From NCBI GenBank assembly GCA_035493895.1, contig DATJHM010000313.1, forward strand, positions 1 through 64,000: a stretch of 64,000 bases of DNA, read 5' to 3'. Every line of letters begins with the position of its first letter. The first letter of the stretch is position 1. Below the pieces are notes generated by a model, which worked only from the letters and a program-made list of their open reading frames with translations, was not told where the DNA came from and made no database searches. This document shows positions 17,757 to 27,035 of this stretch, one piece after another. This DNA comes from DATJHM01 sp035493895 (GTDB lineage Bacteria; Chloroflexota; Ktedonobacteria; Ktedonobacterales; Ktedonobacteraceae). The translations under genes and the position numbers were made by a program.

Positions 17757-19700
17757 TTAGCCGTCAAGTGTGCTGGTATCGCCTACAGGCTCGCCCAGCT
17801 CTTTGGCGCGAATGACGCGACGCATGATTTTGCCCGAGCGCGTCTTGGGCAAGGCGGGCGTGAATTCCAGTTCATCAGGGACCGCAATGGCACCCACGGT
17901 ATGACGAACGTGCAATTTCAGCTCTTTCTCCATCTCAGCGGAGGCAGTAAAGCCATTTTTGAGAATGACAAAGACCTTTACATGCTCGCCTTTCAGCGCA
18001 TCCGGCTTGCCAATTGCCGCAGCCTCAGCCACGGCAGGATGACTGACCAGACTCGACTCGATCTCCATAGAGCCCAGGCGATGTCCGCTCACCTTAATCA
18101 CATCGTCAACACGTCCCTGAATGCGGAAATAACCATCTTTATCCTGGAAGGAGGCATCGCCCGCAAAGTAGACGCCGGGGATGGTGTCCCAGTAGGTCTG
18201 GTAGCGTGCGGCATCGCCATAGATTGTGCGCATCAGGCTGGGCCAGGGGTGACGCACAATCAGGAAGCCACCGTTATCTTTGCCAACAGTTACCCCATTC
18301 TTGTCGACGACATCGGCTTCAATCGTCGGGAGAGGGCGCGAGGCGCTACCTGGCTTCAAAGGAAGGATCGGCGTTGGACTGATCAGGATCGAGCCGGTCT
18401 CCGTCTGCCACCAGGTATCCATAATCGGCAACTGGCTATGCCCGACATTCTTGTAGTACCAGATCCAGGCCTCGGGATTGATGGGCTCACCGACCGAGCC
18501 GAGCAGGCGCAGGCTGGAGATATCATGCTTGGCGGGCCACTCTTCCCCAAAACGCATCAAGCCACGAATAGCCGTCGGTGAGGTATAGAGGATCGTCACT
18601 TTGAAGCGTTCGACGATGCTCCAGAAGCGGCCCGGATCAGGATAGGTGGGCACGCCTTCATAGAGAACGCTCGTGGCACCGTTCATCAGTGGGCCATAAA
18701 TGATATAGCTGTGCCCGGTCACCCAGCCAACGTCCGCGGTACACCAGAACACGTCAGTGTCCTTGATATCAAAAACAAATTTGGTCGTGGTATAGACGCC
18801 AACGGCGTAACCGGCCTGCGTATGAACCACACCCTTGGGCTTGCCAGTACTGCCACTGGTATAGAGAATGTAGAGGAGATCTTCGCTATCCATTGGTTCA
18901 CAGGGTACAACAGTATCTTCGGGGATATCGGCTAAGAGTTCATCCCAGTAAATGTCGCGCCCGGCCTGCATATTCACTTCTTTTCCCAGGCGGCGTACAA
19001 CGACAACATTGGTGATCGTCGGAGTCTCAGCGACCGCTTCATCGGCCAGTTTCTTTAACTCGATCAGCTTGCCCCCGCGATAGTTGCCGTCAGCAGTGAT
19101 CACCACCTTGGCCTGAGCATCGATAATGCGGTCGCGCAGAGCGCTGGCAGCGAAGCCACCAAAAACGACCGTATGCACAGCGCCAAGACGGGCAACCGCC
19201 AGAACCGCAGCAATCTGCTCGGGAATCGCAGGCATATAGATTGCGACGCGGTCACCTTTCTGAATACCGAGATTTTGCAGACCTTTGGCAAACCTGTTCG
19301 TCATCACATAGAGGTCTTTATAGGTGAGAGTGCGGGTCGAACCATCGTCGCCTTCCCAGTAGAAAGCAACCTTATCGCGTACAGGAGTATCCATGTGTCG
19401 ATCGAGGCAGTTGTAGACGATATTGAACTTGCCCCCAACAAACCACTGAAAAAACGGCTTGTCTGTCCAGGTAAAAGTTTGCTGCCAGGGTTCAAACCAG
19501 TGAAGCTCTTTCGCCAGATCTTCCCAATACTCGAAACGATTCTCTAGAGACCATTTGTAGAAAGATTCATAGTCCTCAAACCCTTTGGACTTCATGTAGG
19601 CAGTGAGGTTAGCATTACTCACCACATCATTGCTTGGGGCGAAAACACGATCCTCTGACAAAATAGAATCAGTATTTTCAAATCCGAGATTGCTACTCAT
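17757..19700 (-). CDS. acsA: Acetyl-CoA synthetase (AMP-forming)
   Basis: 647 residues, the usual length. It activates acetate through acetyl-AMP to acetyl-CoA. Visible motifs: A3 'YTSGSTGKPKGVVHTQAGY', the ACS-specific WCTADVGWVTGHSYIIYGPL, A8 'GRVDDVIKVSGHRLGSMEIE', and the C-terminal LPKTRSGKIMRRV whose Lys is the acetylation site in known Acs enzymes. GAGGAG lies 12 bases before the ATG. Monocistronic with its own terminator; no acetyltransferase/deacetylase neighbour controls it here. Confidence 0.95.
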   Translation of the reverse strand: MSSNLGFENTDSILSEDRVFAPSNDVVSNANLTAYMKSKGFEDYESFYKWSLENRFEYWEDLAKELHWFEPWQQTFTWTDKPFFQWFVGGKFNIVYNCLDRHMDTPVRDKVAFYWEGDDGSTRTLTYKDLYVMTNRFAKGLQNLGIQKGDRVAIYMPAIPEQIAAVLAVARLGAVHTVVFGGFAASALRDRIIDAQAKVVITADGNYRGGKLIELKKLADEAVAETPTITNVVVVRRLGKEVNMQAGRDIYWDELLADIPEDTVVPCEPMDSEDLLYILYTSGSTGKPKGVVHTQAGYAVGVYTTTKFVFDIKDTDVFWCTADVGWVTGHSYIIYGPLMNGATSVLYEGVPTYPDPGRFWSIVERFKVTILYTSPTAIRGLMRFGEEWPAKHDISSLRLLGSVGEPINPEAWIWYYKNVGHSQLPIMDTWWQTETGSILISPTPILPLKPGSASRPLPTIEADVVDKNGVTVGKDNGGFLIVRHPWPSLMRTIYGDAARYQTYWDTIPGVYFAGDASFQDKDGYFRIQGRVDDVIKVSGHRLGSMEIESSLVSHPAVAEAAAIGKPDALKGEHVKVFVILKNGFTASAEMEKELKLHVRHTVGAIAVPDELEFTPALPKTRSGKIMRRVIRAKELGEPVGDTSTLDG

Positions 19701-20049
19701 GCCATTAAATCTCCTCTTCAGATAAAAAACGATACGAAAAGAGGTCCTTCCCAGATGTCATACAGGCCAGGCTAGCAGGTCACTGCATTGTAGGACAGCC
19801 AGCGAAATTTTGCACTACGGGTGACGCTTCTTATTCGGTCTGCAATCGTGAAACTACTTTTTGTTCCGGCAACTTCCACCTTCCATCATACCACATGCAT
19901 TATTGCTCTGAGTAGCAACATATTCTCCACATTTTTCCAGACAAATCGTACATAAGATTGCTTGCTTTGCAGCATTTTTTGGCGAGTGAGAAAGAGCTAT
20001 TTGTAGCAGGTGTTAAAAAGATCTCATCATTACAAGAAGGCAGTTGCGC
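19701..20049. other. Divergent intergenic region acsA/chrB-like
   Basis: About 350 bp, A+T-rich in its middle part (19850-20000). A clear promoter for the + gene follows at 20050; no convincing - strand promoter for acsA was found by eye and no inverted repeat stands out. Confidence 0.4.
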
Positions 20050-20078
20050 TTGACATTGCCTGCTCGTTTAGGTACCAT
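20050..20078 (+). promoter_or_regulatory. Sigma-70-type promoter for the ChrB-like gene
   Basis: Consensus TTGACA (20050-20055), 17-base spacer, TACCAT (20073-20078), giving a leader of about 50 bases before ATG 20134. Confidence 0.7.
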
Positions 20079-20133
20079 GAGAGCAGAATAGTAACGAATG
20101 TTACTACTACATCTTCAGGGTGGAGGAGCGTCC

Positions 20134-20814
20134 ATGCACAATCGCAATACGATACGCTGGTTGCAGCTGACGTATAAGGTCCCCAGTGAGCCCTCGCAGA
20201 AGCGTGTCTGGGTCTGGCGGCATTTACAAAACCTGGGTGCGTACGCCCTGCAAAATTCGGTGTATCTGCTCCCTTCCTCAGATGAAGTAGAGAAGCGTTT
20301 TCGGCAGTTGGCGCACGAGATTCAGGAAATGGGTGGCGAAGCCAGCCTGTTCACCGTTCAAGCGCTCGATAGTGAGGACGAGCAGCGCATACTACACATC
20401 CTGCTCGAGGCTCGACAACATGAATATACCACAGTAACGACCGTCTGCCGCCGTTTCCTGGCAAAAACGTCCACACTCGTTGAAGCGCAGGAATGGAATA
20501 CACAGGTGCATGCAGAGTTCGCAGAGGTATTAGAGAAAGTGCATGTGCTTTTTCGTACCGCCAAGCGCCACGATCTTCTCGGCCCATTGACAGCAACCCA
20601 GCGAGCAAGTGCAGCAGAAGCGCTGGTTGCCTGCGAACAAGTTTTTCGTGTGCTCCTGGATAAGGACTTCACCCGTGCTCGCCGCCTGCTTGATGCACAT
20701 CGTGACTTCTTTCAGCCGCTGCTTGAGCTTGATCCTGCGGCCATCGACGCATCGATGTTGCAAGGGGACCCCCGTCTCCGTCTATTCAACGAACATAATA
20801 ACACAGCCCAATGA
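20134..20814 (+). CDS. ChrB N-terminal-domain protein
   Basis: 226 residues. The start 'IRWLQLTYKVPSEPSQKRVW' followed by VWRHLQNLGAYALQNSVYLLP and 'LAHEIQEMGGEASLFTVQAL' is characteristic of the ChrB N-terminal domain. The rest is helical and lacks the second (catalytic-like) half of full chromate-resistance ChrB. No chrA transporter is nearby, so a chromate role is not supported; it may be a regulator-like protein. ATG 20134 has GGTGGAGGAG 5 bases upstream; the longer frame from 20098 has no such site. Confidence 0.8.
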   Translation: MHNRNTIRWLQLTYKVPSEPSQKRVWVWRHLQNLGAYALQNSVYLLPSSDEVEKRFRQLAHEIQEMGGEASLFTVQALDSEDEQRILHILLEARQHEYTTVTTVCRRFLAKTSTLVEAQEWNTQVHAEFAEVLEKVHVLFRTAKRHDLLGPLTATQRASAAEALVACEQVFRVLLDKDFTRARRLLDAHRDFFQPLLELDPAAIDASMLQGDPRLRLFNEHNNTAQ

Positions 20815-20994
20815 AATATTTTCCTGGCCTGTATATGTTTTCACTAGTAGGAATATCTGCTAGCTCATTGATTTTAGGGGAAAAATAGAGTACGCTGCTT
20901 ACAACAGCAACGAAAAGCGCTCTTAATCCGTATATACTTATAATGATACTGAGTAGTAGGCTCCATCCTACGGTACTGGTAAAGGGAATGAATT

Positions 20995-21150
20995 ATGCAA
21001 GAACAATCTAAAGATCGGCGCACTCATGGTGCGAAAGCTATTGCTATTGATAATCGTGTGTTGATCATGCGCTATCGCCTATTCCAGCTCACAGCTGCAA
21101 TCGTTGCGGCGGCCCTGGCACTCGGCCTTCATCTCATCTTTGCACGCTAG
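20995..21150 (+). CDS. Small membrane protein, 51 residues
   Basis: Reads MQEQSKDRRTHGAKAIAIDN at the start, then a basic segment 'LIMRYRLFQL' and one membrane helix (TAAIVAAALALGLHLIFA) ending in Arg-stop. AAAGGGA precedes the ATG and a T8 terminator follows 35 bases after the stop; TATAAT at 20939-20944 may be its -10. Function unknown. The ribosome site, terminator and topology together support a real gene. Confidence 0.65.
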   Translation: MQEQSKDRRTHGAKAIAIDNRVLIMRYRLFQLTAAIVAAALALGLHLIFAR

Positions 21151-21184
21151 GCCACCGTACAACTTCTATTCTCTGGCCTCCTCA

Positions 21185-21213
21185 GGCCCCTGTATTCAGG
21201 GTGCCTTTTTTTT
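21185..21213 (+). terminator. Rho-independent terminator
   Basis: GGCCCCTG (21185-21192) pairs with CAGGGTGCC (21197-21205) with one bulged T and a 4-base loop, followed by T8. It ends the transcript of the 51-residue protein. Confidence 0.85.
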
Positions 21214-21278
21214 GCCCATAGACATGCAGCAAGGGAATAAGGGGATCGTTGCTATTTTCCACCATTGGGGCGATAGAC

Positions 21279-21307
21279 TTGCATGTACGATTACAATAGT
21301 TTACAAT
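21279..21307 (+). promoter_or_regulatory. Promoter for the NrtR-like gene
   Basis: TTGCAT (21279-21284), 17-base spacer, TACAAT (21302-21307), about 55 bases before ATG 21368. Confidence 0.5.
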
Positions 21308-21367
21308 CGATACTAATGTAACCATGGATAAAAGAGAACCCTGTCGAATGTTGGAGCGGCGTTATTT

Positions 21368-22231
21368 ATGAGTCCTCTTCTCCCCAGGCAAAATACGTCT
21401 ATCTCTGCCAGACCTGCTCGTGATGTCGCGCCTAAGCGTTTGATTGTGACAGCGAGTGTCGTGACGTTTGCCATACGCGACTGGTCGCTCTGGGTGCTCT
21501 TGCGCGATGGACCCTGGGGACCGCCGATGCGTCTGGTGCAGGGAGCGGAAACGGTCGCGGAGGCGGTGGAGCGAACACTCGAAGCCCTGCTGCTCTGGCC
21601 TGCGCAGGCTCCGCTTGTCCAACTCAAAGCGGGCTGGCAAGAACAACAGGTGTACGTATGGGGAAGTACAGAGCAGGGATCGGCGATCTCGCTGGTACAT
21701 AGCATGTTGCTGCGCTCGCAGCGCGATGAATTGCGGCCGAACCTGCTTAAACAACCCATTCCCAGTCTACACGTACAATGGGTACCAATCAACGAGGTAG
21801 AGTCTGGTCAGCGTACGCTCGATGCCGATGTCAGGCCCGCCTTGCTCACGGCGTTGCATGCATTGCGCTCACAAATCCAATATGAGCCAGATCTGGTATT
21901 GCGCTATCTGGCGGATATGGCGGCAATGCGCCTGACGAATGCTACGCCTGCCTGGTGGCAGATGGAGCCAGCGACACACAGCGGGCGCAATACGCTTCCA
22001 CTCAACGTGATTAAAGAGCCACCCGCCGGGAACGGGACATTGACCATGGCGGAGGCAACCTTGCTCTATCGCGCATTTTTCCCTCCTGATGAGCAGATCG
22101 ACCTCCCGAATCTGCGCCGCCGTTTTCTGGGGACAAATCGGCTGGAAGCGCTCGATGAGGAGCGTCCGGTACGCGGTCGAGAAACCGATCGGCGACGGGT
22201 CAGCCGAGCGTATCTCTATAAAGAGTCTTGA
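21368..22231 (+). CDS. NrtR-like Nudix/winged-helix protein with degenerate Nudix box
   Basis: 287 residues. The N-terminal ~170 residues resemble the Nudix fold of NrtR-type regulators (VTASVVTFAIRDWSLWVLLRD... 'WVPINEVESGQRTLDADVRP'). The region of the Nudix box reads 'GAETVAEAVERTLEALLLW' and lacks the REUxEE glutamates, so hydrolase activity is unlikely. The C-terminal part 'MAEATLLYRAFFPPDEQIDL' then PNLRRRFLG and 'RRRVSRAYLYKES' resembles the winged helix of NrtR. I infer an ADP-ribose or nucleotide-sensing repressor; targets unknown. The cobalamin adenosyltransferase lies directly downstream. Confidence 0.7.
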   Translation: MSPLLPRQNTSISARPARDVAPKRLIVTASVVTFAIRDWSLWVLLRDGPWGPPMRLVQGAETVAEAVERTLEALLLWPAQAPLVQLKAGWQEQQVYVWGSTEQGSAISLVHSMLLRSQRDELRPNLLKQPIPSLHVQWVPINEVESGQRTLDADVRPALLTALHALRSQIQYEPDLVLRYLADMAAMRLTNATPAWWQMEPATHSGRNTLPLNVIKEPPAGNGTLTMAEATLLYRAFFPPDEQIDLPNLRRRFLGTNRLEALDEERPVRGRETDRRRVSRAYLYKES

Positions 22232-22236
22232 GCTTC

Positions 22237-22265
22237 TTGTTTGTTCTTCAAACATAGGTTATGAT
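22237..22265 (+). promoter_or_regulatory. Possible promoter for adenosyltransferase
   Basis: TTGTTT (22237-22242), 17-base spacer, TATGAT (22260-22265), about 65 bases before ATG 22334. Confidence 0.4.
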
Positions 22266-22333
22266 GGAGAGAGCACATTATTACGAATGATGCTTCTCTA
22301 CGATGCTATTTGTGTTGGCGAGGATGTTTTTTT

Positions 22334-22876
22334 ATGGCAAAGGTAACAACTGGCACAGGTGATACAGGCTATACGGGCCTGCTGGGTGAACAGCGCGTCC
22401 CGAAATACGATCCACGTCCTGATACATTCGGGACAGTAGATGAGGCAACGTCGGCCCTCGGTCTGGCGCGCGCGCTCACCCAAAATCCACGCGTAAAAGA
22501 ACATATTTATCGCATGCAGCAGGAACTCTATCTTTTAATGGGAGAGCTGGCAACCCCGCCGGAAAACTACGAAAAGATGGGCCTGCGTATGACGCGCGAA
22601 CACGTGGAAGGGCTAGAGCGGTTAGAAGAGGAGTTAAAGAGCGAGGTAGAGATTCCAAATAAATTTATCATTCCTGGCGATACAGCGGATGGGGCGGCAC
22701 TGGATGTGGCCCGTACCATCGTTCGCCGTGCCGAACGGATGGCAGTGAAGCTTTTGCACGACGGAGTGATCCAGAACGCTGAGGTAATACGTTATCTGAA
22801 TCGTTTGTCCGATCTGATTTTTATTCTGGCTCGCTACGTCGAGGTCAAATCCTCACTGGCTCAGTTGCCAGAATGA
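22334..22876 (+). CDS. Cob(I)alamin adenosyltransferase, PduO type
   Basis: 180 residues. Transfers the adenosyl group of ATP to cob(I)alamin to make coenzyme B12. The P-loop-like N-terminus 'TGTGDTGYTGLLGEQRVPKY' and 'DTFGTVDEATSALGLARA' are diagnostic, as are DVARTIVRRAERM and the C-terminal YLNRLSDLIFILARYVE. ATG 22334 begins at the family start; GAGG lies about 9 bases before. No other B12 gene is in the window, so it may serve salvage or a B12 enzyme elsewhere. Confidence 0.93.
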   Translation: MAKVTTGTGDTGYTGLLGEQRVPKYDPRPDTFGTVDEATSALGLARALTQNPRVKEHIYRMQQELYLLMGELATPPENYEKMGLRMTREHVEGLERLEEELKSEVEIPNKFIIPGDTADGAALDVARTIVRRAERMAVKLLHDGVIQNAEVIRYLNRLSDLIFILARYVEVKSSLAQLPE

Positions 22877-22930
22877 TCCGCATATAAGGAATAGTGCGCG
22901 GTTTTCAGATGTTGTTGATGGGAAACTGCT

Positions 22931-25900
22931 TTGATTGTGCTTCATGCTCTCTGGGAGAATGTAGCAAATGGCAAGCTACATCTCTGGTCAGAGTCTTCAA
23001 GCGCTGCTGAGGTTGTGTTTGAACAAGCCGAGCGCTCAACTGAACAAAAGAAGATACCAACTCATCCATTTACCCTCTCCACGACAGATCTCCAGGAAGC
23101 CATTGGCGATCTCGGTGGAAGCCTTTTCATGCAGGCGGGCGAACCTGCGACGCTTGCCTTGCGTCTTCCTACACGGGCACATGTACCGCTTCCTTCGCCG
23201 CAATTACTCTTTGAGCAAATCGCACTGAACGAGCAGAAAGTGGCGTTGCGCTGGTGGCGTATCCCAACGCTGACATTCAGTGGGGCCAGTGCGCTCGATA
23301 TCTTGCTCAAACTGCCTCAGACGCCACGCGCGGGCATGGTCTATGGCGAGTCTTTGCGTTTTTGGATGACCGCAGCGGCCTTTGCCCTGGAACTGCTCAC
23401 CCGGCAATGCTTTGTGCCGACACTTCAGCCGGTTTCACATGGCAAGACGACACGCTATCACGCGCTCTGGCGAGCACAGCTCACACCCGAGGATAGCGCA
23501 CGGTTGCGCCATCTCGTACGCCTCTTACCGGCGCTCTGCTGGTCATTTCTGCCTCCAGGCGAAAATAACACGCAGATCTTACAGGAACTGGTCGGCGATT
23601 TTCTCAATCAGGTCATCGACGCATTTGTGAGAGAGCAGAGCACTTTTGCCTCTTTATTACCCACAGAGCGTACTGCGCGTACATTGCCAGGGCAATGGCT
23701 CCAGGCACTCGTGAGCCATGATCCAGTGCTAGCGGCTTCGGCAACGACCGTCGGGCCTTTTGCGCAGGAGCTGCACAATTGGCTGGCCCAGTTGCAACCG
23801 CTTGAGGCGACGGCAGCATTTCGCACCTGCTTTCGTCTTGATCCTCCTGATGAGGAAACGCACTGGCAGATCAGCTATCACCTTCAGGCGACCGATGATC
23901 CCAGCCTGCTGGTGCCCGCGGCACAGGTCTGGCAGGAGCGTTCCAGCGTGTTGAACTTTCTTCAGCACCAGTTTGAGAATCCCCAGGAGCGTTTACTGGC
24001 CGATCTGGGGCGTGCCTCGCGGCTCTTCCCGCTTTTCGAAGAAAGCTTGAATGTAGCTTATCCGGCTGAATTGTTTCTTGACACGGAACAGGCCTATCGT
24101 TTTTTGCGTGAAGCCGTGCCATTGCTTGAGCAGAGTGGCTTTGGCGTGCTGGTCCCGCCCTGGTGGCAAAAGCGCTCGGCAGCGATGGGGGTACGCTTAA
24201 AGTTCAAGGCGAGCGCAGTACAGAGCGCCAACGCCTTTTTGAGCATGGACAATCTGGTTGCGTATAACTGGGATGTGGCGATAGGCGATACCACATTGAG
24301 CGCGGACGAGTTCGAAAAGCTGGTCAACCTGAAGCAGCCACTGGTGCAGGTGCGCGGGCAGTGGGTGGAGTTACGTCCTGAACAGATTGATGCGGCCATT
24401 GCTTTTTTTAAGAAGAAAGCGGCGCGCCGGAATATGACCCTGCGTGATGCATTGCATGCGGGCCTGGGCGAAGAGATGAACGAGATGGGGCTCCCGGTGC
24501 TTGGCGTTGAGGCTGAGGGTCCACTCAAAGAGATATTTGATCGTCTGACCGAGCAGGTTCCACTCACACCGATTACCGTTCCACCCAGCTTTCAGGGCCA
24601 GTTGCGTCCCTATCAGTTGAAAGGCGTCTCCTGGTTGGCTTTTCTGACGCAATTTGGCTTTGGTGCCTGTTTAGCCGATGATATGGGCATGGGGAAAACA
24701 CCCTCGCTGATTGCGCTGCTGCTGTATATACGTGCGCAACGTCCCACGGAGACCATGGCCCCAACGTTGATTATCTGCCCCATGTCGATTGTGGGCAACT
24801 GGCAACGCGAACTGACACGTTTTGCCCCCGGCCTCTCCGTGATGGTGCATCATGGTGCGGATCGACTTTCGGCCGAGGACTTTGTGCGTGAAGCTCAACA
24901 GCATATGGTTGTGATTACCACCTATGCGCTTGCTTTGCGCGACAAGGATGTGCTGGCAGCTCTCACCTGGGAGCATATCGTGCTCGACGAAGCACAGAAC
25001 ATCAAAAACGAGGCCGCGAAACAAACGCAGGCCATTAAACAGCTCCCGGGTCTCCATAAGATCGCATTGACCGGAACCCCAGTAGAAAATCGGCTCTCCG
25101 AGCTCTGGTCCATTATGGAATTTCTCAATCCCGGCTATCTCAACTCGAGCGGTGAGTTTCGGAAACGTTTCGCCGTGCCGATTGAGCGCTATCATGATGC
25201 GGCACGGGGCGAGACCTTGAAGCAGCTCATTCAGCCGTTTGTGTTGCGCCGCGTCAAAACAGATAAAGCGATCATCAAAGATCTGCCCGAGAAGATGGAG
25301 ATGAAGGTCTACTGCAACCTGACGCAGGAGCAGGCCTCTCTCTATGAAGTCGTCGTGAAAGATATGCTCGACAAGATCGAAAATGCCAATGGTATCGAGC
25401 GCAAGGGCCTGATCCTGGCGGCGCTGACACAATTGAAACAGATCTGCAACCATCCTGCCCAGTTTATGCATGATAGCAGCAGCCTTCCACGCCGCTCTGG
25501 CAAGCTGGCACGCCTGGATGAGATGCTCGAAGAGGTAATCGCCAGCGGCGAGAAGGCGCTGATCTTTACACAGTACGCGGAGATGGGGACAATGCTACGG
25601 CAGTATTTGCAGGAGGGACAGGGCTATGAAACGCTCTTCCTGCACGGTGCGGTCGAGAAAAAGCAGCGCGATCTCATGGTGCAGCGCTTTCAGCAGGAGC
25701 GGCGAGGCGCGCCGCTCTTCATTCTATCGTTGAAAGCGGGCGGAGTCGGGCTCAATCTCACCGCCGCCAATCACGTTTTTCATTTTGATCGCTGGTGGAA
25801 TCCGGCAGTCGAGAATCAGGCGACGGACCGCGCATTTCGTATTGGCCAGCAAAAAAACGTGCTCGTGCATAAATTTCTTTGCGTGGGCACACTTGAGGAG

Positions 25901-26035
25901 CGTATCGATCAAATGATCGAGCAGAAAAAAGAGCTGGCCGAAAATATTGTGGGGAGCGGCGAGAACTGGCTCACCGAGATGTCTACCAATCAACTCAAAG
26001 AACTGTTCGCGCTCAGCCGTGAAGCTGTAGTATAA
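22931..26035 (+). CDS. SNF2-family DEAD/DEAH helicase (bacterial HepA/RapA-like with SNF2-associated domain)
   Basis: 1034 residues. The N-terminal ~560 residues hold the bacterial SNF2-associated region ('GFGVLVPPWWQKRSAAMGVR'). The ATPase core follows: Walker A DDMGMGKT (near 582), LIICPMSIVGNWQRE, box II LDEAQNIKNE (near 685), 'KIALTGTPVENRLSELWSIM', then helicase lobe 2 with 'SLKAGGVGLNLTAANHVFHF' DRWWNPAVENQATDRAFRIGQ. It remodels nucleic-acid protein complexes using ATP. TTG 22931 is the first start; GTG 22937 is close. The SWIM gene 12 bases downstream is its usual partner. Confidence 0.93.
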   Translation: MIVLHALWENVANGKLHLWSESSSAAEVVFEQAERSTEQKKIPTHPFTLSTTDLQEAIGDLGGSLFMQAGEPATLALRLPTRAHVPLPSPQLLFEQIALNEQKVALRWWRIPTLTFSGASALDILLKLPQTPRAGMVYGESLRFWMTAAAFALELLTRQCFVPTLQPVSHGKTTRYHALWRAQLTPEDSARLRHLVRLLPALCWSFLPPGENNTQILQELVGDFLNQVIDAFVREQSTFASLLPTERTARTLPGQWLQALVSHDPVLAASATTVGPFAQELHNWLAQLQPLEATAAFRTCFRLDPPDEETHWQISYHLQATDDPSLLVPAAQVWQERSSVLNFLQHQFENPQERLLADLGRASRLFPLFEESLNVAYPAELFLDTEQAYRFLREAVPLLEQSGFGVLVPPWWQKRSAAMGVRLKFKASAVQSANAFLSMDNLVAYNWDVAIGDTTLSADEFEKLVNLKQPLVQVRGQWVELRPEQIDAAIAFFKKKAARRNMTLRDALHAGLGEEMNEMGLPVLGVEAEGPLKEIFDRLTEQVPLTPITVPPSFQGQLRPYQLKGVSWLAFLTQFGFGACLADDMGMGKTPSLIALLLYIRAQRPTETMAPTLIICPMSIVGNWQRELTRFAPGLSVMVHHGADRLSAEDFVREAQQHMVVITTYALALRDKDVLAALTWEHIVLDEAQNIKNEAAKQTQAIKQLPGLHKIALTGTPVENRLSELWSIMEFLNPGYLNSSGEFRKRFAVPIERYHDAARGETLKQLIQPFVLRRVKTDKAIIKDLPEKMEMKVYCNLTQEQASLYEVVVKDMLDKIENANGIERKGLILAALTQLKQICNHPAQFMHDSSSLPRRSGKLARLDEMLEEVIASGEKALIFTQYAEMGTMLRQYLQEGQGYETLFLHGAVEKKQRDLMVQRFQQERRGAPLFILSLKAGGVGLNLTAANHVFHFDRWWNPAVENQATDRAFRIGQQKNVLVHKFLCVGTLEERIDQMIEQKKELAENIVGSGENWLTEMSTNQLKELFALSREAVV

Positions 26036-26047
26036 GGGGTGATGAGT

Positions 26048-26950
26048 ATGGATGGACGCTACGAAGATTTTCACTGGGACTACTATTCGTACGATCGGCC
26101 CAGAAAAGTGCAGAATGGGATTAAAGCGAAGAACGAACGAGGCACAATGGGTGAGACATGGTGGTCGCGGCGCTGGCTCCAGGCACTCGAGAATCTGGGG
26201 ATGGGGTCGCGTCTCTCGCGTGGTCGTCTGTATGCGCGTCAGGGACAGGTGCTCTCGATTGACCTCAAAGAAGGAGAAGTCAAGGCGCAGGTGCAGGGCT
26301 CGCTACGGGAGCCGTATAAGGTCACGATCCACCTGCAAGTATTGAGCAAAGCTGAGTGGGAGCGAGCGACCGATGCCATGGCAGGTCGGGCGATTTTTGC
26401 GGCGAAACTGCTGGCGAACGAGATGCCGACAGCAATCGAAGAAGCATTTCAGGAAGTACAGCTCTCCCTCTTCCCCACGACGGATCAGGACTTGAAGACC
26501 CGTTGCACCTGTCCCGATTGGGCCAATCCCTGCAAGCATAGTGCCGCCGTCTATTATATTCTCGCCGAGCGCTTCGACGAAGACCCTTTCCTGCTTTTCA
26601 AACTGCGTGGGCGCTCTCAGGAAGCGTTGCTTGCAGCGCTCAGGAAAAAACGGCTCGCGGCATTGCCCGCTGAACCTGCGCAATCGAAACAAACGCTCTC
26701 ATCTCCGGCAAGCGCTGCGGATACCTCGCTACGGTTAGAACAGCATCTGGAGACCTTCTGGCAATGTGCCGAATCCCTGGAGAGCTTCGCGATCACCCCC
26801 CACAATCCCGCCATCGAGCGGGCCATTCTCAAACGTCTGGGACCAGCGCCCTATAGTATAGGCAAAGAAAATCTCTCCATGCTGCTTGCGCGTATTTATG
26901 ATCAGGTAGAAGAAGCGGCATTGAATCGTGCTGAGAATGAAGAATTATAA
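26048..26950 (+). CDS. SWIM zinc-finger protein
   Basis: 300 residues. SWIM motif CxC...CxH is seen at about 153-164 as CTCPDWANPCKHSAAVYY. The N-terminal half contains 'GETWWSRRWLQALENLGMGS' and 'GRLYARQGQVLSIDLKEGEV', conserved in SWIM proteins paired with SNF2 helicases. Expected to bind DNA or protein and work with the helicase. Candidates for start are GTG 26039, ATG 26042 and ATG 26048; only the last has good spacing (8 bases) from AAGGGG. Co-transcribed with the helicase. Confidence 0.9.
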   Translation: MDGRYEDFHWDYYSYDRPRKVQNGIKAKNERGTMGETWWSRRWLQALENLGMGSRLSRGRLYARQGQVLSIDLKEGEVKAQVQGSLREPYKVTIHLQVLSKAEWERATDAMAGRAIFAAKLLANEMPTAIEEAFQEVQLSLFPTTDQDLKTRCTCPDWANPCKHSAAVYYILAERFDEDPFLLFKLRGRSQEALLAALRKKRLAALPAEPAQSKQTLSSPASAADTSLRLEQHLETFWQCAESLESFAITPHNPAIERAILKRLGPAPYSIGKENLSMLLARIYDQVEEAALNRAENEEL

Positions 26951-27035
26951 AGATGGCTATCTTCTTTACAACTTGAGTTCATCTATGTATACTAGGCGCA
27001 TTACAGGCATATTTCATTACAAAGGAAAATACTAC

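Noticed and set aside
17534..17767. Two opposite open frames downstream of acsA
   Set aside because: They mirror each other, cover the terminator, and lack ribosome sites and similarity.
24671..25471. 266-codon - strand open frame
   Set aside because: Antisense to the SNF2 helicase core; composition mirrors the real gene and nothing recognisable is encoded.
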